A stretch of 64,000 nucleotides of DNA, from assembly GCA_964592235.1 (NCBI GenBank), contig CAZQCF010000011.1, positions 35,870-99,869 on the forward strand. The letters are read 5' to 3'. The number at the start of each line of letters is the position of its first letter. Position 1 is the stretch's first letter. Below are positions 1-8,314 of this stretch, piece after piece. Made by a program: the position numbers and the translations under genes. This DNA comes from PLA3 sp964592235 (GTDB lineage Bacteria; Planctomycetota; Phycisphaerae; UBA1845; UTPLA1). Below the pieces are notes generated by a model that worked only from the letters and a program-made list of their open reading frames with translations, had not been told where the DNA came from and searched no databases.

Positions 1-2
1 TA

Positions 3-1013
3 GAGCCGCTGCGACTCGCCATCGGGCAGTACACACCGAGCAGGACCGGCGCCTACGCGCGCAACGAGCAGGATCTGGCCATCGCCGTCATCCCCGCGAA
101 AGTGGCGGATGAGTTGGCCGCCGGGCCGCTCTCCTTCTGGAGTCGCGACCTGGTCCGGTTCACGCGCGATCACGTCATCGAGTTTGAAGTTTCGCGCGAT
201 GGCAAGACGCTCAATATGGCAAAGCAGGGCGCCGCGTGGAAGTTCGTCGCGCCGATTCAGGGCGATTGCGAACAGGGCATCCTCAACGCGGCGCTGGCCG
301 ATCTGTCGAATCTGCGAGGCCGACGCGTGATTGGGCTGGCGGCCGATGCGAAGAAGCTTGGGCTGGACAAGCCCGTCGTTCGTGCCACGGTTTCGACACA
401 AGCGCCTGCGCCGCCTCCGCCCGCGACGCAAACCAGCCAGCCTGTGGAGCTGCCGGTGCAGCCGATCGTTCGCCATGCCGTCCTGATCGCGCGCGAGTTG
501 GACGGCGAGCGCGTCTTCGCTATGGCCGAGGGCGGCGATCGCATCTGCGAGATTGACGCCCGCGTGATTCAGAACCTCGAAGCCGAGTTCTTCTCGACGC
601 GCGTCGCGTCGTTCGAGCCGGCCGACGTCACCCAGCTTCGCAGCGACGGCAGCACCAATTTTCTGTTCGAGAAGGTCGGCGAGAATTGGCGGCTCCGGGG
701 AGAGGACACCTTCGCCGTCGATGTCGCCAAAATCACCCAATTCTGTTCCACGCTGCGCGACCTCCGCGCCGCGCGATACGTCACCTACGACGGCGCAAAG
801 CCGGCCGACTACGGGCTGGATGCCCCCCAGCAGTCCATTACGGTTCAGACCACCTCCGGTGATTCGATAACCCTCAACCTGTCCGCCAGGGGGCCGGACA
901 GCCAGAGCCGGTTCGCCTCGCTCGCCTCGACGCCCGGCCGCGTCTTTGTCATCAAATCGGAGGATGTGCCCAAACTCACCGTCGGTCTGCTACACTTTCA
1001 GCAGCCCGGTTAA
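3..1013 (+). CDS. DUF4340 domain protein (5' partial)
   Basis: The reading frame is already open at the window edge, so the N-terminus lies upstream; 336 codons are visible. The text RLAIGQYTPSRTGAYAR near the edge and the repeated pattern 'F.V..DG.....W.F..P' are typical of DUF4340 proteins, which are secreted or membrane-anchored beta-rich repeats usually encoded beside gliding/ABC-type GldG genes. A GTG at 102 could be mistaken for the start, but coding similarity continues upstream of it. Two repeats of the fold appear to be present, separated by a Pro/Ala-rich linker at about residues 130-150. Function is unknown. A 7-bp GC hairpin (1021-1042) follows the stop. Confidence 0.75.
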   Translation, partial: EPLRLAIGQYTPSRTGAYARNEQDLAIAVIPAKVADELAAGPLSFWSRDLVRFTRDHVIEFEVSRDGKTLNMAKQGAAWKFVAPIQGDCEQGILNAALADLSNLRGRRVIGLAADAKKLGLDKPVVRATVSTQAPAPPPPATQTSQPVELPVQPIVRHAVLIARELDGERVFAMAEGGDRICEIDARVIQNLEAEFFSTRVASFEPADVTQLRSDGSTNFLFEKVGENWRLRGEDTFAVDVAKITQFCSTLRDLRAARYVTYDGAKPADYGLDAPQQSITVQTTSGDSITLNLSARGPDSQSRFASLASTPGRVFVIKSEDVPKLTVGLLHFQQPG

Positions 1014-1020
1014 AGGCCGT

Positions 1021-1042
1021 GCGCCGCTTCACGGTGCGGCGC
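1021..1042 (+). terminator. GC-rich hairpin after the DUF4340 gene
   Basis: GCGCCGC and GCGGCGC form a perfect 7-bp stem around an 8-base loop, starting 7 bases after the stop codon. There is no convincing T tract, so it may be a weak terminator or only an RNA-stabilising hairpin. Confidence 0.35.
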
Positions 1043-1098
1043 GAAACAATTCTCCATGCCTTATTTGACGTCTTCGGCCCTTCGGGCAGAATGCCTCC

Positions 1099-1887
1099 AT
1101 GCACATTGAAAGCGGCCCCAATACCGAGCGTTCCATTCGTAACCTGCTCATGCTGCTCATGGTGGCGTTCTTCGCCGCATGGTTCGCATACGACGGATGG
1201 GTCGGCTACCCGGCCAAGAACTTCGAGGACCTGCTCAAGCAGATGCCGCCCGAGCTGCGCGAGAAGGCGACCTCGGCGACGGTCTATCCGTCGATCACCG
1301 AGTCGATTCTTCCGTTCATGGAAGAAGCGAAGCAGGCCCCTTCCACCGACGCTGCGCGGGATATTCTTCAGGCAGCGGTCGGCGGTCCGCCCTCGCTGGA
1401 GAGTTCCGATGCCTGGTTTTACTTCGGACCGGCGCTGGGTTTCAAATTGTCCATCGAGCGCGGCGCGCCGGCTCGGTTGACGGTGATGCGCACGCCCAAG
1501 AGCGCGATGGATATCCGGCTCCAACAGTACATTGCGATGGGCCTGATCGGACTGACCGCGTACCTGATCGTGTTTAATCTCATGCTTCGGCGCACGCGCA
1601 TGGTGCTGAACGACGCCGGGCTGACGGTCGCCGGAACCGGGCCGATCCCGTGGAGCGCGATGAAATCGCTCGACATCAGTCGTTTTGCGGACAAAGGCTG
1701 GGTGGACCTGATCTACGATGACCACGGATCCCCGCGCACGCTTCGTCTGAACGAGTACCACCACAGCGCGTTTGACGACGTGATCGATGCCTTGTGCCGC
1801 CAGAAGGGCTTTGAGAACCCGCTTCCTCTGCCGGAGCCGTCCGCCAGCGAGGCCTCGTCCCGGGCGGACTCGGAACCCGGCAAATAG
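1099..1887 (+). CDS. hypothetical two-TM membrane protein
   Basis: 262 residues. A hydrophobic segment at about residues 15-31 and a second at about 144-164 flank an acidic extracytoplasmic domain of about 110 residues. The part after the second helix (about 170-240), with TGPIPWSAMKSLDISRF, resembles the beta-strand pattern of bacterial PH-like membrane proteins, where a 'W.dI..ld' motif is common. The C-terminal 20 residues are Ser/Glu/Pro rich. No function can be assigned. It lies 85 bases downstream of the DUF4340 gene on the same strand and converges with the bactofilin gene 15 bases away. Confidence 0.7.
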   Translation: MHIESGPNTERSIRNLLMLLMVAFFAAWFAYDGWVGYPAKNFEDLLKQMPPELREKATSATVYPSITESILPFMEEAKQAPSTDAARDILQAAVGGPPSLESSDAWFYFGPALGFKLSIERGAPARLTVMRTPKSAMDIRLQQYIAMGLIGLTAYLIVFNLMLRRTRMVLNDAGLTVAGTGPIPWSAMKSLDISRFADKGWVDLIYDDHGSPRTLRLNEYHHSAFDDVIDALCRQKGFENPLPLPEPSASEASSRADSEPGK

Positions 1888-1902
1888 TAGACAAGCGACT
1901 TT

Positions 1903-2439
1903 TTAGTTCGCCGAGTCGGTCGGCCGCTGGAGCCGGCGCGTGGCTGGGCCGCGCGCGGTGGACGGGGGGGGCGTCTGCGAGGCGGGTTCGCTCGCCGGTG
2001 GGTCGATCGGTTGATCAGGGCGTGCAGCCGGGCCGGTCTCGCGCAGCTCGCCGAAGAGCGGATCAACTCGCACCATTTCGCATCGCCCGGAGATGACGGC
2101 GCCCTCCTGCACGATGATCTTCGGCGCGCGAATGTCGCCCATCACGCGGCCGGTCGACGCGATCTCCACCGATTCGTTCGCCAGCACCTGCCCGACCACG
2201 CGGCCGTACACCACGACGCGCCGCCCGAAGACATCGACGTTCAACCGGGCGGTGTGTTCAATCAGAATGTCGCCGCAGGTCATGAGCACCTTGCCGGGGT
2301 GCGTCCCGGTGATGCGCAGGTCTTCGAGGTTCACACGTTTCTGACAGCTCGGGCAGAATACGGACAACGCCCGCGCCGAGACCTTCATCAGGCCCTTGCA
2401 GTGAAAACAGCGAACGATCCTTGTTCCTGCCGGCTCCAT
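1903..2439 (-). CDS. bactofilin-family protein with N-terminal zinc ribbon
   Basis: About 178 residues. The N-terminus carries CFHCKG and CPSCQK, a two-knuckle zinc ribbon, followed by a bactofilin (polymer-forming cytoskeletal) core at about residues 45-130 with the repeating short beta-helix pattern 'CGDILIEHTA..V.GRVVG.V.A...V.I...G.V.GDI.A..I.V.EGA.I.G'. The C-terminal 45 residues are Pro/Ser/Thr rich and probably disordered. Bactofilins polymerise without nucleotide and scaffold envelope enzymes. The ATG at 2439 has AGAGGG just upstream; an ATG at 2466 (nine residues longer) is the alternative. The zinc ribbon fused to bactofilin recurs in planctomycetes as far as I know; its ligand is unknown. 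Confidence 0.8.
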   Translation of the reverse strand: MEPAGTRIVRCFHCKGLMKVSARALSVFCPSCQKRVNLEDLRITGTHPGKVLMTCGDILIEHTARLNVDVFGRRVVVYGRVVGQVLANESVEIASTGRVMGDIRAPKIIVQEGAVISGRCEMVRVDPLFGELRETGPAARPDQPIDPPASEPASQTPPPSTARGPATRRLQRPTDSAN

Positions 2440-2785
2440 TTTCCCTCTCGTTGCCGAATCGGGCATTCTCCGGGTTGATCCACTTGCTCGCCAGCACAGC
2501 GATTTGAATCGGCCGCGGGCAATTGACGTCCGATATCACTCGAATCCGACGGCGAGTCCGAACCTTTGCACATCCGGAACGTTATAAGAAGGTAGGTTTC
2601 TGGCGAGGCGGTTTCGTTATCGGACACGTCGATGTTAGGGATATTTTTGGAGGTTGGTTCTTGCGACGCAGCTCTCTTAAGGGGTTGTAATCGCAGTAGT
2701 TATGAGCGAGCGACAGCAGGAATCCGCTCGCAATCGTCGCCCCGATTCTTGACCCTTGGCTTTATTTGACGTATCATCGCACTCT
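2440..2785. other. intergenic region between the bactofilin gene and folC
   Basis: About 345 bases between divergent genes. It holds a good sigma-70 type promoter for folC at its right end. I see no conserved small ORF, tRNA or riboswitch in it. The bactofilin promoter should also lie here but I could not pick one with confidence. Confidence 0.5.
2749..2777 (+). promoter_or_regulatory. sigma-70-like promoter of folC, probably leaderless
   Basis: TTGACC (2749-2754), a 17-base spacer and TATCAT (2772-2777) match the sigma-70 consensus closely. The -10 box ends only 8 bases before the ATG at 2786 and no Shine-Dalgarno lies between, so the transcript would begin at or next to the start codon. 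Confidence 0.6.
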
Positions 2786-4315
2786 ATGGGACGATCCCTT
2801 ACTCCAGCGCGTAAGACCCGAAAAGCCCCCCGAAAGCCCGCCAAGAGCGGTACCTCGTCCGGCAAGCGTGCCGTCGCGCACCGGCATGCCGGCAAGCCCG
2901 ACATCGCGGTCAATCCGGCGTCAGCTGCCGTTTCGCCCGGGGCCTCCAAATCAATCCGAACCTACCGCCAGGCGATGGACTACCTCGGCGCGCAGGTGAA
3001 CTACGAGCGCCGCCCGCCCACGGCCAAGCAGCGCGCCGCCTTCACGCTCGGTCGGATGAAGCGACTCATGACCGACTTGGGCAATCCGCACAAGGCGTTT
3101 CGCAGCGTTCACATCACCGGCACGAAGGGCAAAGGCTCGACGGCCACAATGCTCTACCACATGCTGCGGAACAACGGCATGAACGTCGGGCTGTATACCT
3201 CGCCGCACATCATGGATGTGCGCGAGCGCATCGTTGTCAACGACGACAAGATTCCCGAAGCGGCCCTGACGCGCTACATCGCGCGGATCGCCGACATCTC
3301 CCGGCACTATGGCGCGGACAAACCGACTTATTTCGAGATTCTCACCGCGGCGGGGTTTCTGTACTTCCGCGACAAGAAGGTCGAAATTGCCGTGGTCGAA
3401 GTCGGCCTGGGCGGCCGGCTCGATGCGACGAACGTCCTGCGACCAGATGTCTGCGGCATCACGAGCATCAGCCACGATCACATGGCGCAGCTCGGTAACA
3501 CGCTCGAGGAGATCGCCGAGGAGAAGGCAGGCATCTTCAAGGAGAAGGTGCCGGTCATCAGCGCGCCGCAGCCCAAGAACGTGAAGACCGCGCTTCGCAA
3601 GGTCGCCGAGCGCGTCGGCTGCCCGCTCCAGTTCGAGGGTGACGAAATCGAGTTCAGTTATCGCTTCGAATCGTCGCGCGTGGCGGGTCCGCAGGCGCGC
3701 ATTTGCATCACGACGGCGACGAGCCACTTCGACCATCTGCCCGTGCCGCTTGTCGGCGAGCACCAGGCGATCAACTGCGGCCTGGCGGTCGGCTTGCTGG
3801 ATCAGCTCAAGGCCAACGGTCTGAAGCTCGACGAGGAAGCATCCATCGCTGGACTGGCGAAAGTCAGCCTCGAAGGGCGCATGGAGATGCTCTGCGATGA
3901 GCCGCGCGTCCTGGCGGACGGCGCGCACAACGCCGCCAGCATCGACGCGCTCATGCGGGCCATCGGCCAGAACATCACCTGCGATTCCACCGTGGTCATT
4001 TTCAGCTGCTGCGCCGACAAGGACGTGACTGGTATGCTGCGCCTGATTCAGAACGGCGCCGACAAGGTCATCTTCACGCGGATCAACTCGCCGCGATCGG
4101 CCGACCCGGCCGAACTGGCCGCCGCGTTCGTGGAATTGAGCGGGCGCATGGCCCAGACCGCTCCGAACCTGGCGACGGCGCTCGAGATTGCCGAGAAGGC
4201 CGTCACGCGCGACGACCTCATCTGCATCACGGGTTCGTTTTATCTCGTGAGCGAAGCGAAAGCTCATTTCGCAACGCATCCGCATCGCGCGAAGTCAGGA
4301 GCTCTGGCGTTCTAG
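2786..4315 (+). CDS. folC: bifunctional folylpolyglutamate synthase/dihydrofolate synthase
   Basis: 509 residues. Adds glutamate to dihydropteroate and to folates, using ATP, in the cytoplasm. The Mur-ligase P-loop ITGTKGKGST is at about 110-119, followed by LGGRLDATNV, the metal-site segment SISHDHMAQLG, EKAGIFK and the second-domain motif ADGAHN. The core starts near residue 57; the first 56 residues are a Lys/Arg/Ala-rich tail not found in typical FolC (about 420-440 residues) and probably disordered. I chose the ATG at 2786 over the TTG at 2756 because the promoter -10 box lies between them. The 3' end overlaps the convergent membrane-protein gene by 89 bases. Confidence 0.93.
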   Translation: MGRSLTPARKTRKAPRKPAKSGTSSGKRAVAHRHAGKPDIAVNPASAAVSPGASKSIRTYRQAMDYLGAQVNYERRPPTAKQRAAFTLGRMKRLMTDLGNPHKAFRSVHITGTKGKGSTATMLYHMLRNNGMNVGLYTSPHIMDVRERIVVNDDKIPEAALTRYIARIADISRHYGADKPTYFEILTAAGFLYFRDKKVEIAVVEVGLGGRLDATNVLRPDVCGITSISHDHMAQLGNTLEEIAEEKAGIFKEKVPVISAPQPKNVKTALRKVAERVGCPLQFEGDEIEFSYRFESSRVAGPQARICITTATSHFDHLPVPLVGEHQAINCGLAVGLLDQLKANGLKLDEEASIAGLAKVSLEGRMEMLCDEPRVLADGAHNAASIDALMRAIGQNITCDSTVVIFSCCADKDVTGMLRLIQNGADKVIFTRINSPRSADPAELAAAFVELSGRMAQTAPNLATALEIAEKAVTRDDLICITGSFYLVSEAKAHFATHPHRAKSGALAF

Positions 4316-4844
4316 CCGGCGGATGCCGTTGCAGCACGCCGTGGCTCACCCCCGCGAGCAGGAAAAACACCGTCCACGCCAGCGCCAGCACCGCGCCCGT
4401 AATGAGCTTTCCAATTCCGCCGAACGTCAACGCGGCCGTTACAAGATAGGCCCAGTGAAACAGCGCGGCGCACGCCGTGAGCGCCATCACGCCGCGACCG
4501 CTGCGCAAGCGATCGCTTTGCAGGCCGATGCCGGCGGCCGTGAGCGCCAACCCGCCAACGAAACTCACGCAGACGGCGGCGAGCGACCACTTCTGCGCGG
4601 CGGTGGCGTCTTCGGTCAGAACCACAACACGGCGGTCCGGCTCGGCGGGGCGGGCTTCGGACTGAAACCGCCCGGCGAAGGACCACCAGCAACACGTAGA
4701 CAGCGCAAGCAGGAACCCGGCGCTTTGATACACGAATCCGGTTGCGTGACAAAACGCGCGCGGCGAAGGAGTTCCCTGAGGGGGAGACGCAGCGCCGTCA
4801 GAAGATGAGGGGTTGGCATCAGGCGTATTCGCAGCGCCGGTCAT
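4227..4844 (-). CDS. hypothetical four-TM membrane protein
   Basis: 205 residues with hydrophobic segments at about 36-57, 84-106, 116-140 and 142-165. The first 30 residues are Ser/Pro/Ala rich; the last 40 are charged. No family recognised. The gene's last 89 bases overlap the end of folC on the other strand, so either the C-terminal tail (HPPARTPELLTSRDADALR...) is real and antisense to folC, or the gene is a little misjudged. It lies 47 bases from the yidC start side and reads in the same direction away from it. Confidence 0.5.
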   Translation of the reverse strand: MTGAANTPDANPSSSDGAASPPQGTPSPRAFCHATGFVYQSAGFLLALSTCCWWSFAGRFQSEARPAEPDRRVVVLTEDATAAQKWSLAAVCVSFVGGLALTAAGIGLQSDRLRSGRGVMALTACAALFHWAYLVTAALTFGGIGKLITGAVLALAWTVFFLLAGVSHGVLQRHPPARTPELLTSRDADALRNELSLRSRDKTNP

Positions 4845-4891
4845 GGTGTCTCGATATCAATCGTTGAGCACTCCGGTCGAACCGGATGCAA

Positions 4892-7066
4892 TCAGAATCG
4901 CGGCTTCTTGCGTTTCTTCGGTTCCATGGTCTGCGGCCGTTCGGCCTGAAGCTTGCGCATCTCCTCGGCGCGGTCCTGCATGCGCTGGAAGAACGAGGGC
5001 TTCTTGGGCGTCTGTGGACCTGCGGGCTTCGGGTCGAAGTCGCCGCGCTCCTCGCGCCGCTTCAGTTGCTTCTTGATGTAGATTTGTTCGGCCATGCCGA
5101 GGATGTTGCTGGTCAGGATGTACAGATTCAGCCCGCTGGGGAAGTTGTAGAAGATGAACCCGAAGAAGATCATCATGAAGTTCATGATCTTCTGCTGCTG
5201 GACCATCGGGTCGGGAATGACGCGGCCCTGCTCGTCGTACTTGGGGGCGGGCGGCACGGCGGGCTGGGTCATCTTCTGCATGATTTTCTGCTGCGCGTAC
5301 ATGGTGATGGTCATGATGATCGGCAGCAGGTTGAAGGCGTGGACCGGCCCCATCATCGCGCCCAGCAGGGGGATGTGATAGGTGCCGGAGAAGGGGATCA
5401 GCGCATCGGGCGCCGACAGATCGCGAATCCAGCCGAAGAACGCCTCGTGTCGCATGTCGATGTTTGTGTTCAGCGTCGTCCAGAGCGCGACCCAGACCGG
5501 CATCTGGAGAAACATCGGCAGGCAGCCCAGCATCTGACCGGCGGGGTTGATGCCCTCCTCGCGGTAGAGCTTCATCGTCTCTTCGTTCAGCTTCTGCTTG
5601 TCATTCTTGAACTGCTGCTGCAACGCTTCGAGCTTGGGCTTCAGCGCCGCCATGCCCTTTTGCATCTTCATCATGTTGATCTGCCCCCGCTTGGAGATCG
5701 GGTGCAGGATCGTGCGAACGATCAGAACCAGCACGATGATGGCGATGCCGTAGTTGCCCACGATGCGATAGGCGTGATTGAGCAGCCAGAGCATGGCCGC
5801 GCGCAACACGGCGAAGGTGCACATCGACGCGTCGGGCGCGTTGATCAGCTCGAACCTGCGCGGTCCGGCCCCGGAAACCGCTCCGATGACTGCGGCGCTC
5901 TTAGGCCCAAGATAAATGTCTGTCTCAAAGGCATGCGTGCCGCCGGCCTTGATCGGGGCGCTCGGCGCGTAGGTGACGGCAAACGTGAGATCATCCAGCC
6001 CCTCGCCCGCACCCAGCGGCGACCGCGCCACGACTTTGCTCAACGTCCCAGGTTTGTCGCGCGATCCGTCCGGCGCGACCGGCGCAAGCAGGGCGGTGAA
6101 ATACTTGTTACTTAATGCCGCCCAGATGAACTGCTTGTCGCCGGGCACCAGCTCCTTCTCGTCGCCTTCTTTGTGGACCTCGGCCCGCATCGTAACTGGA
6201 CCGGCTGAAATCTGCCCCGATGAATCCGATACCGCTGTCACGACTCGACGATCCTCGTGCTGCGAGTCAATCTGCTTAACGCCCAGCGGCCCGTTCTCCT
6301 GCCAGACGATTCGGCGATCGCGCGACGATGCGTTTTCCACCTCGTACCGCACGCGCATCAGCAGCGAATCGTGTTCGAGACGGTAGATCTTGCGCAGCTT
6401 CAACACGTCGGCGCCGGCCTGCCGAATCGACGTGGAGAGGAGGACGGACTCACCCGTGCTATCGGCGCGGCGGTCGGCGGACCAGTTGACGCTTTCAAGG
6501 TCGATCGTGGCGTTGTCGTCCACGAGTTTCAGCGTTTGCGCGGCGAACGATGCGAGCGTCTTCCCGTTCGACGCGTCCTCGATCATCGTGAGAAGTTTGT
6601 ACGGGTCGTGATCCGGGTTCTTGCGGTTGCGCGGGACCGCGTTGCGATAGTCAGCAAGCCTGGCGAAGGCGATCGATGCCCCGCGCGCCTGAACGGTGAC
6701 GGCACAGGCGAAGGGATTGCGAGGCTCGCGCTTCACCTCGCGGCTGTGGTCGTCGCCAATGGTAATGAGACCGCCCTCTGCCTCGCCGGCGACCGAGAAT
6801 CCGGCAACGCCCGAGGCGGCGGTCGGCGCGACGGTTGTATTACTTGGGGCGCCGGACGGGGTTCCGGGGGTTGCCTCTTGCGACGTGGAGGCTTCCGTTG
6901 TCGAGCCGCCGTTTGCCAGGGCGTCCTGTGTGGTCGCGGTCGCGGTGGTCGTGGTCGCCGTCCGCGGCGGAAGGGGGTACCAGATTTCCATCAGCTTCGA
7001 CCATCCCATGAGGATGGCGAGACAGATGACCATCGCGAGGAGGGTCCGTTTGCTTTGAGAATCCAT
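4892..7066 (-). CDS. yidC: membrane protein insertase YidC/Oxa1 family
   Basis: 724 residues, longer than the E. coli protein (548). Inserts and folds inner-membrane proteins with or without SecYEG. An N-terminal helix (about 8-25) is followed by a Thr/Ala-rich linker (about 30-95), a periplasmic beta-sandwich domain (to about 410) and the conserved 60KD_IMP core with five helices, including NYGIAIIVLVLIVRTILHP, the cytoplasmic hairpin MMKMQKGMAALKPK, the hydrophilic-groove Arg in that first core helix, and MLGCLPMFLQMPVWVALW. The tail (about 660-724) is basic, ending KKRKKPRF, as in ribosome-contacting YidC proteins. The upstream metallophosphoesterase gene is 47 bases away on the same strand. 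Confidence 0.95.
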   Translation of the reverse strand: MDSQSKRTLLAMVICLAILMGWSKLMEIWYPLPPRTATTTTATATTQDALANGGSTTEASTSQEATPGTPSGAPSNTTVAPTAASGVAGFSVAGEAEGGLITIGDDHSREVKREPRNPFACAVTVQARGASIAFARLADYRNAVPRNRKNPDHDPYKLLTMIEDASNGKTLASFAAQTLKLVDDNATIDLESVNWSADRRADSTGESVLLSTSIRQAGADVLKLRKIYRLEHDSLLMRVRYEVENASSRDRRIVWQENGPLGVKQIDSQHEDRRVVTAVSDSSGQISAGPVTMRAEVHKEGDEKELVPGDKQFIWAALSNKYFTALLAPVAPDGSRDKPGTLSKVVARSPLGAGEGLDDLTFAVTYAPSAPIKAGGTHAFETDIYLGPKSAAVIGAVSGAGPRRFELINAPDASMCTFAVLRAAMLWLLNHAYRIVGNYGIAIIVLVLIVRTILHPISKRGQINMMKMQKGMAALKPKLEALQQQFKNDKQKLNEETMKLYREEGINPAGQMLGCLPMFLQMPVWVALWTTLNTNIDMRHEAFFGWIRDLSAPDALIPFSGTYHIPLLGAMMGPVHAFNLLPIIMTITMYAQQKIMQKMTQPAVPPAPKYDEQGRVIPDPMVQQQKIMNFMMIFFGFIFYNFPSGLNLYILTSNILGMAEQIYIKKQLKRREERGDFDPKPAGPQTPKKPSFFQRMQDRAEEMRKLQAERPQTMEPKKRKKPRF

Positions 7067-7113
7067 TCGGTTCTTTCACTCGCTTTGCAGTCGTCGCGGG
7101 CGCCGATCGGCCG

Positions 7114-7869
7114 CTACTTGCCTTCGTACAGCCGCGCGCCAAGAAAATCGTCGAGATTCGGATTGTCGCGAATCTTCCGCGCCGTCACATCAATGTTGTA
7201 CGCGATGCGCACAAACTCCACTTCGTCCTCGTTCACGATCACGTAGGCCGCGCGCGGGTCGCGATCGCGCGGCTGACCCACCGATCCCACGTTGATGATC
7301 ACTTTCTCCTCGCCGATGGCGTAGCGGGAGTTCGCCAGCTCATCCGGCGGCTCGAAATAGGGGTCGTCCACGAAGACGCCCGGTACGTGCGTATGACCGC
7401 AGAAGCAGGTCAACTGCTCCATCCGCTCGAAACTCGCCATCAGTTTCTGGGGATTTGTGTACACGTCGTCGGGGAACAGGTACTCGTTGATGGGCTTGCG
7501 CGGCGAGCCGTGTACGAACAGGATGCCGTCCATCTCAAACCGCGGCGACAGCCCACCGAGAAATCGCCAGCGCTCATTCCGCTTCGCGGCGTCCGGCTCG
7601 CTTTCCAGTTCCTGGCGCGTCCAGTAGGCCGCCTTCTCCGCCGCCACGTTAAAGTTCGTCGGCTCGTAGAACACTGCGTGGTCGTGATTGCCGGACAGAC
7701 ACTTCGTCGCGCGCTGGGAGACCAGATCGAGGCAGCCGCGCGGCTCCGGGCCATATCCTACGATGTCCCCGAGGCAGTAGATTGTCTTTATTCCGCGCTG
7801 GTCGATGTCCGCCAGGACCGTTCGCAGGGCCTCAAGGTTTCCGTGAATGTCTGAAATAATGGCAAACAT
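7114..7869 (-). CDS. metallophosphoesterase (YfcE/MJ0936-like)
   Basis: 251 residues. The calcineurin-like metal ligands are complete: SDIHGN (residues 7-12), GDIVGYGP, GNHDHAV, FVHGSPR and CGHTHVP. This arrangement belongs to the small bacterial phosphodiesterase family with a di-metal site; the likely activity is phosphodiester or phosphomonoester hydrolysis, substrate unknown. SVGQPRDRDPRAAYVI near the C-terminus is a family signature. It sits between a Trm112-like gene (47 bases upstream) and yidC (47 bases downstream), all on the minus strand, so the three may be cotranscribed. Confidence 0.85.
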   Translation of the reverse strand: MFAIISDIHGNLEALRTVLADIDQRGIKTIYCLGDIVGYGPEPRGCLDLVSQRATKCLSGNHDHAVFYEPTNFNVAAEKAAYWTRQELESEPDAAKRNERWRFLGGLSPRFEMDGILFVHGSPRKPINEYLFPDDVYTNPQKLMASFERMEQLTCFCGHTHVPGVFVDDPYFEPPDELANSRYAIGEEKVIINVGSVGQPRDRDPRAAYVIVNEDEVEFVRIAYNIDVTARKIRDNPNLDDFLGARLYEGK

Positions 7870-7916
7870 GAATACGCGAAGGCCGCCCGGAGCGCCTCGC
7901 AGCCTCGATTCTGCTT

Positions 7917-8114
7917 TCAGTCGTTCGACGGGCCCCCCGACGCGGCCTCATCGACCAGCATGACCGGAATGCCCTCGCGAATCGGATAACGCAGGCCGCA
8001 GCCAGTGCAGGCCAGCCAGCCCTGAACGTCTTCGCCAGGCCGCGCCGTCTCCGGTTGAACGGGTTTCTTGCAGGCCGGGCACGCCAGGATGTCCAACAAC
8101 TGCTTGTCGATCAT
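7917..8114 (-). CDS. Trm112-family small zinc protein
   Basis: 65 residues starting MIDKQLLDILACPACK. The order 'LLdiLaCPaCK...L.C..CGl.YPIreGIPVML' is the Trm112/UPF0434 signature, with CPAC and CTGC knuckles for one zinc. In bacteria the family is often encoded near LPS lipid A and Kdo genes, and kdsA is indeed the next gene upstream. The open frame extends further upstream to 8291 but the extra 59 residues have no family similarity, so the ATG at 8114 is preferred. Role in bacteria is poorly defined; in eukaryotes and archaea Trm112 activates methyltransferases. Confidence 0.85.
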   Translation of the reverse strand: MIDKQLLDILACPACKKPVQPETARPGEDVQGWLACTGCGLRYPIREGIPVMLVDEAASGGPSND

Positions 8115-8314
8115 GCCCAAGAGATTCGCCGATGCCTCGCAGAAAAACCGCTCCTCGATGCGAGGACGCATCCAGCCGACCACCGGCCGGACCCTGATGC
8201 TAGGGGGTTCGCGGGGGATCGTCAAACCGGCGAATGGGTTGCAAGCTTCTAAGCGGCAAGCTGTTACGAGGCGATGCGGCGCGCTCGGCACGAGACTGGA
8301 GCAGAGGTTGATGC

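Noticed and set aside
2951..4285. Long open frame on the minus strand opposite folC
   Set aside because: His/Arg-rich, no family similarity; an antisense shadow of a high-GC gene with strong codon bias.
4886..6115. Long open frame on the plus strand opposite yidC
   Set aside because: Its residues mirror the yidC codons (runs of His/Leu/Val) and yidC is certain.
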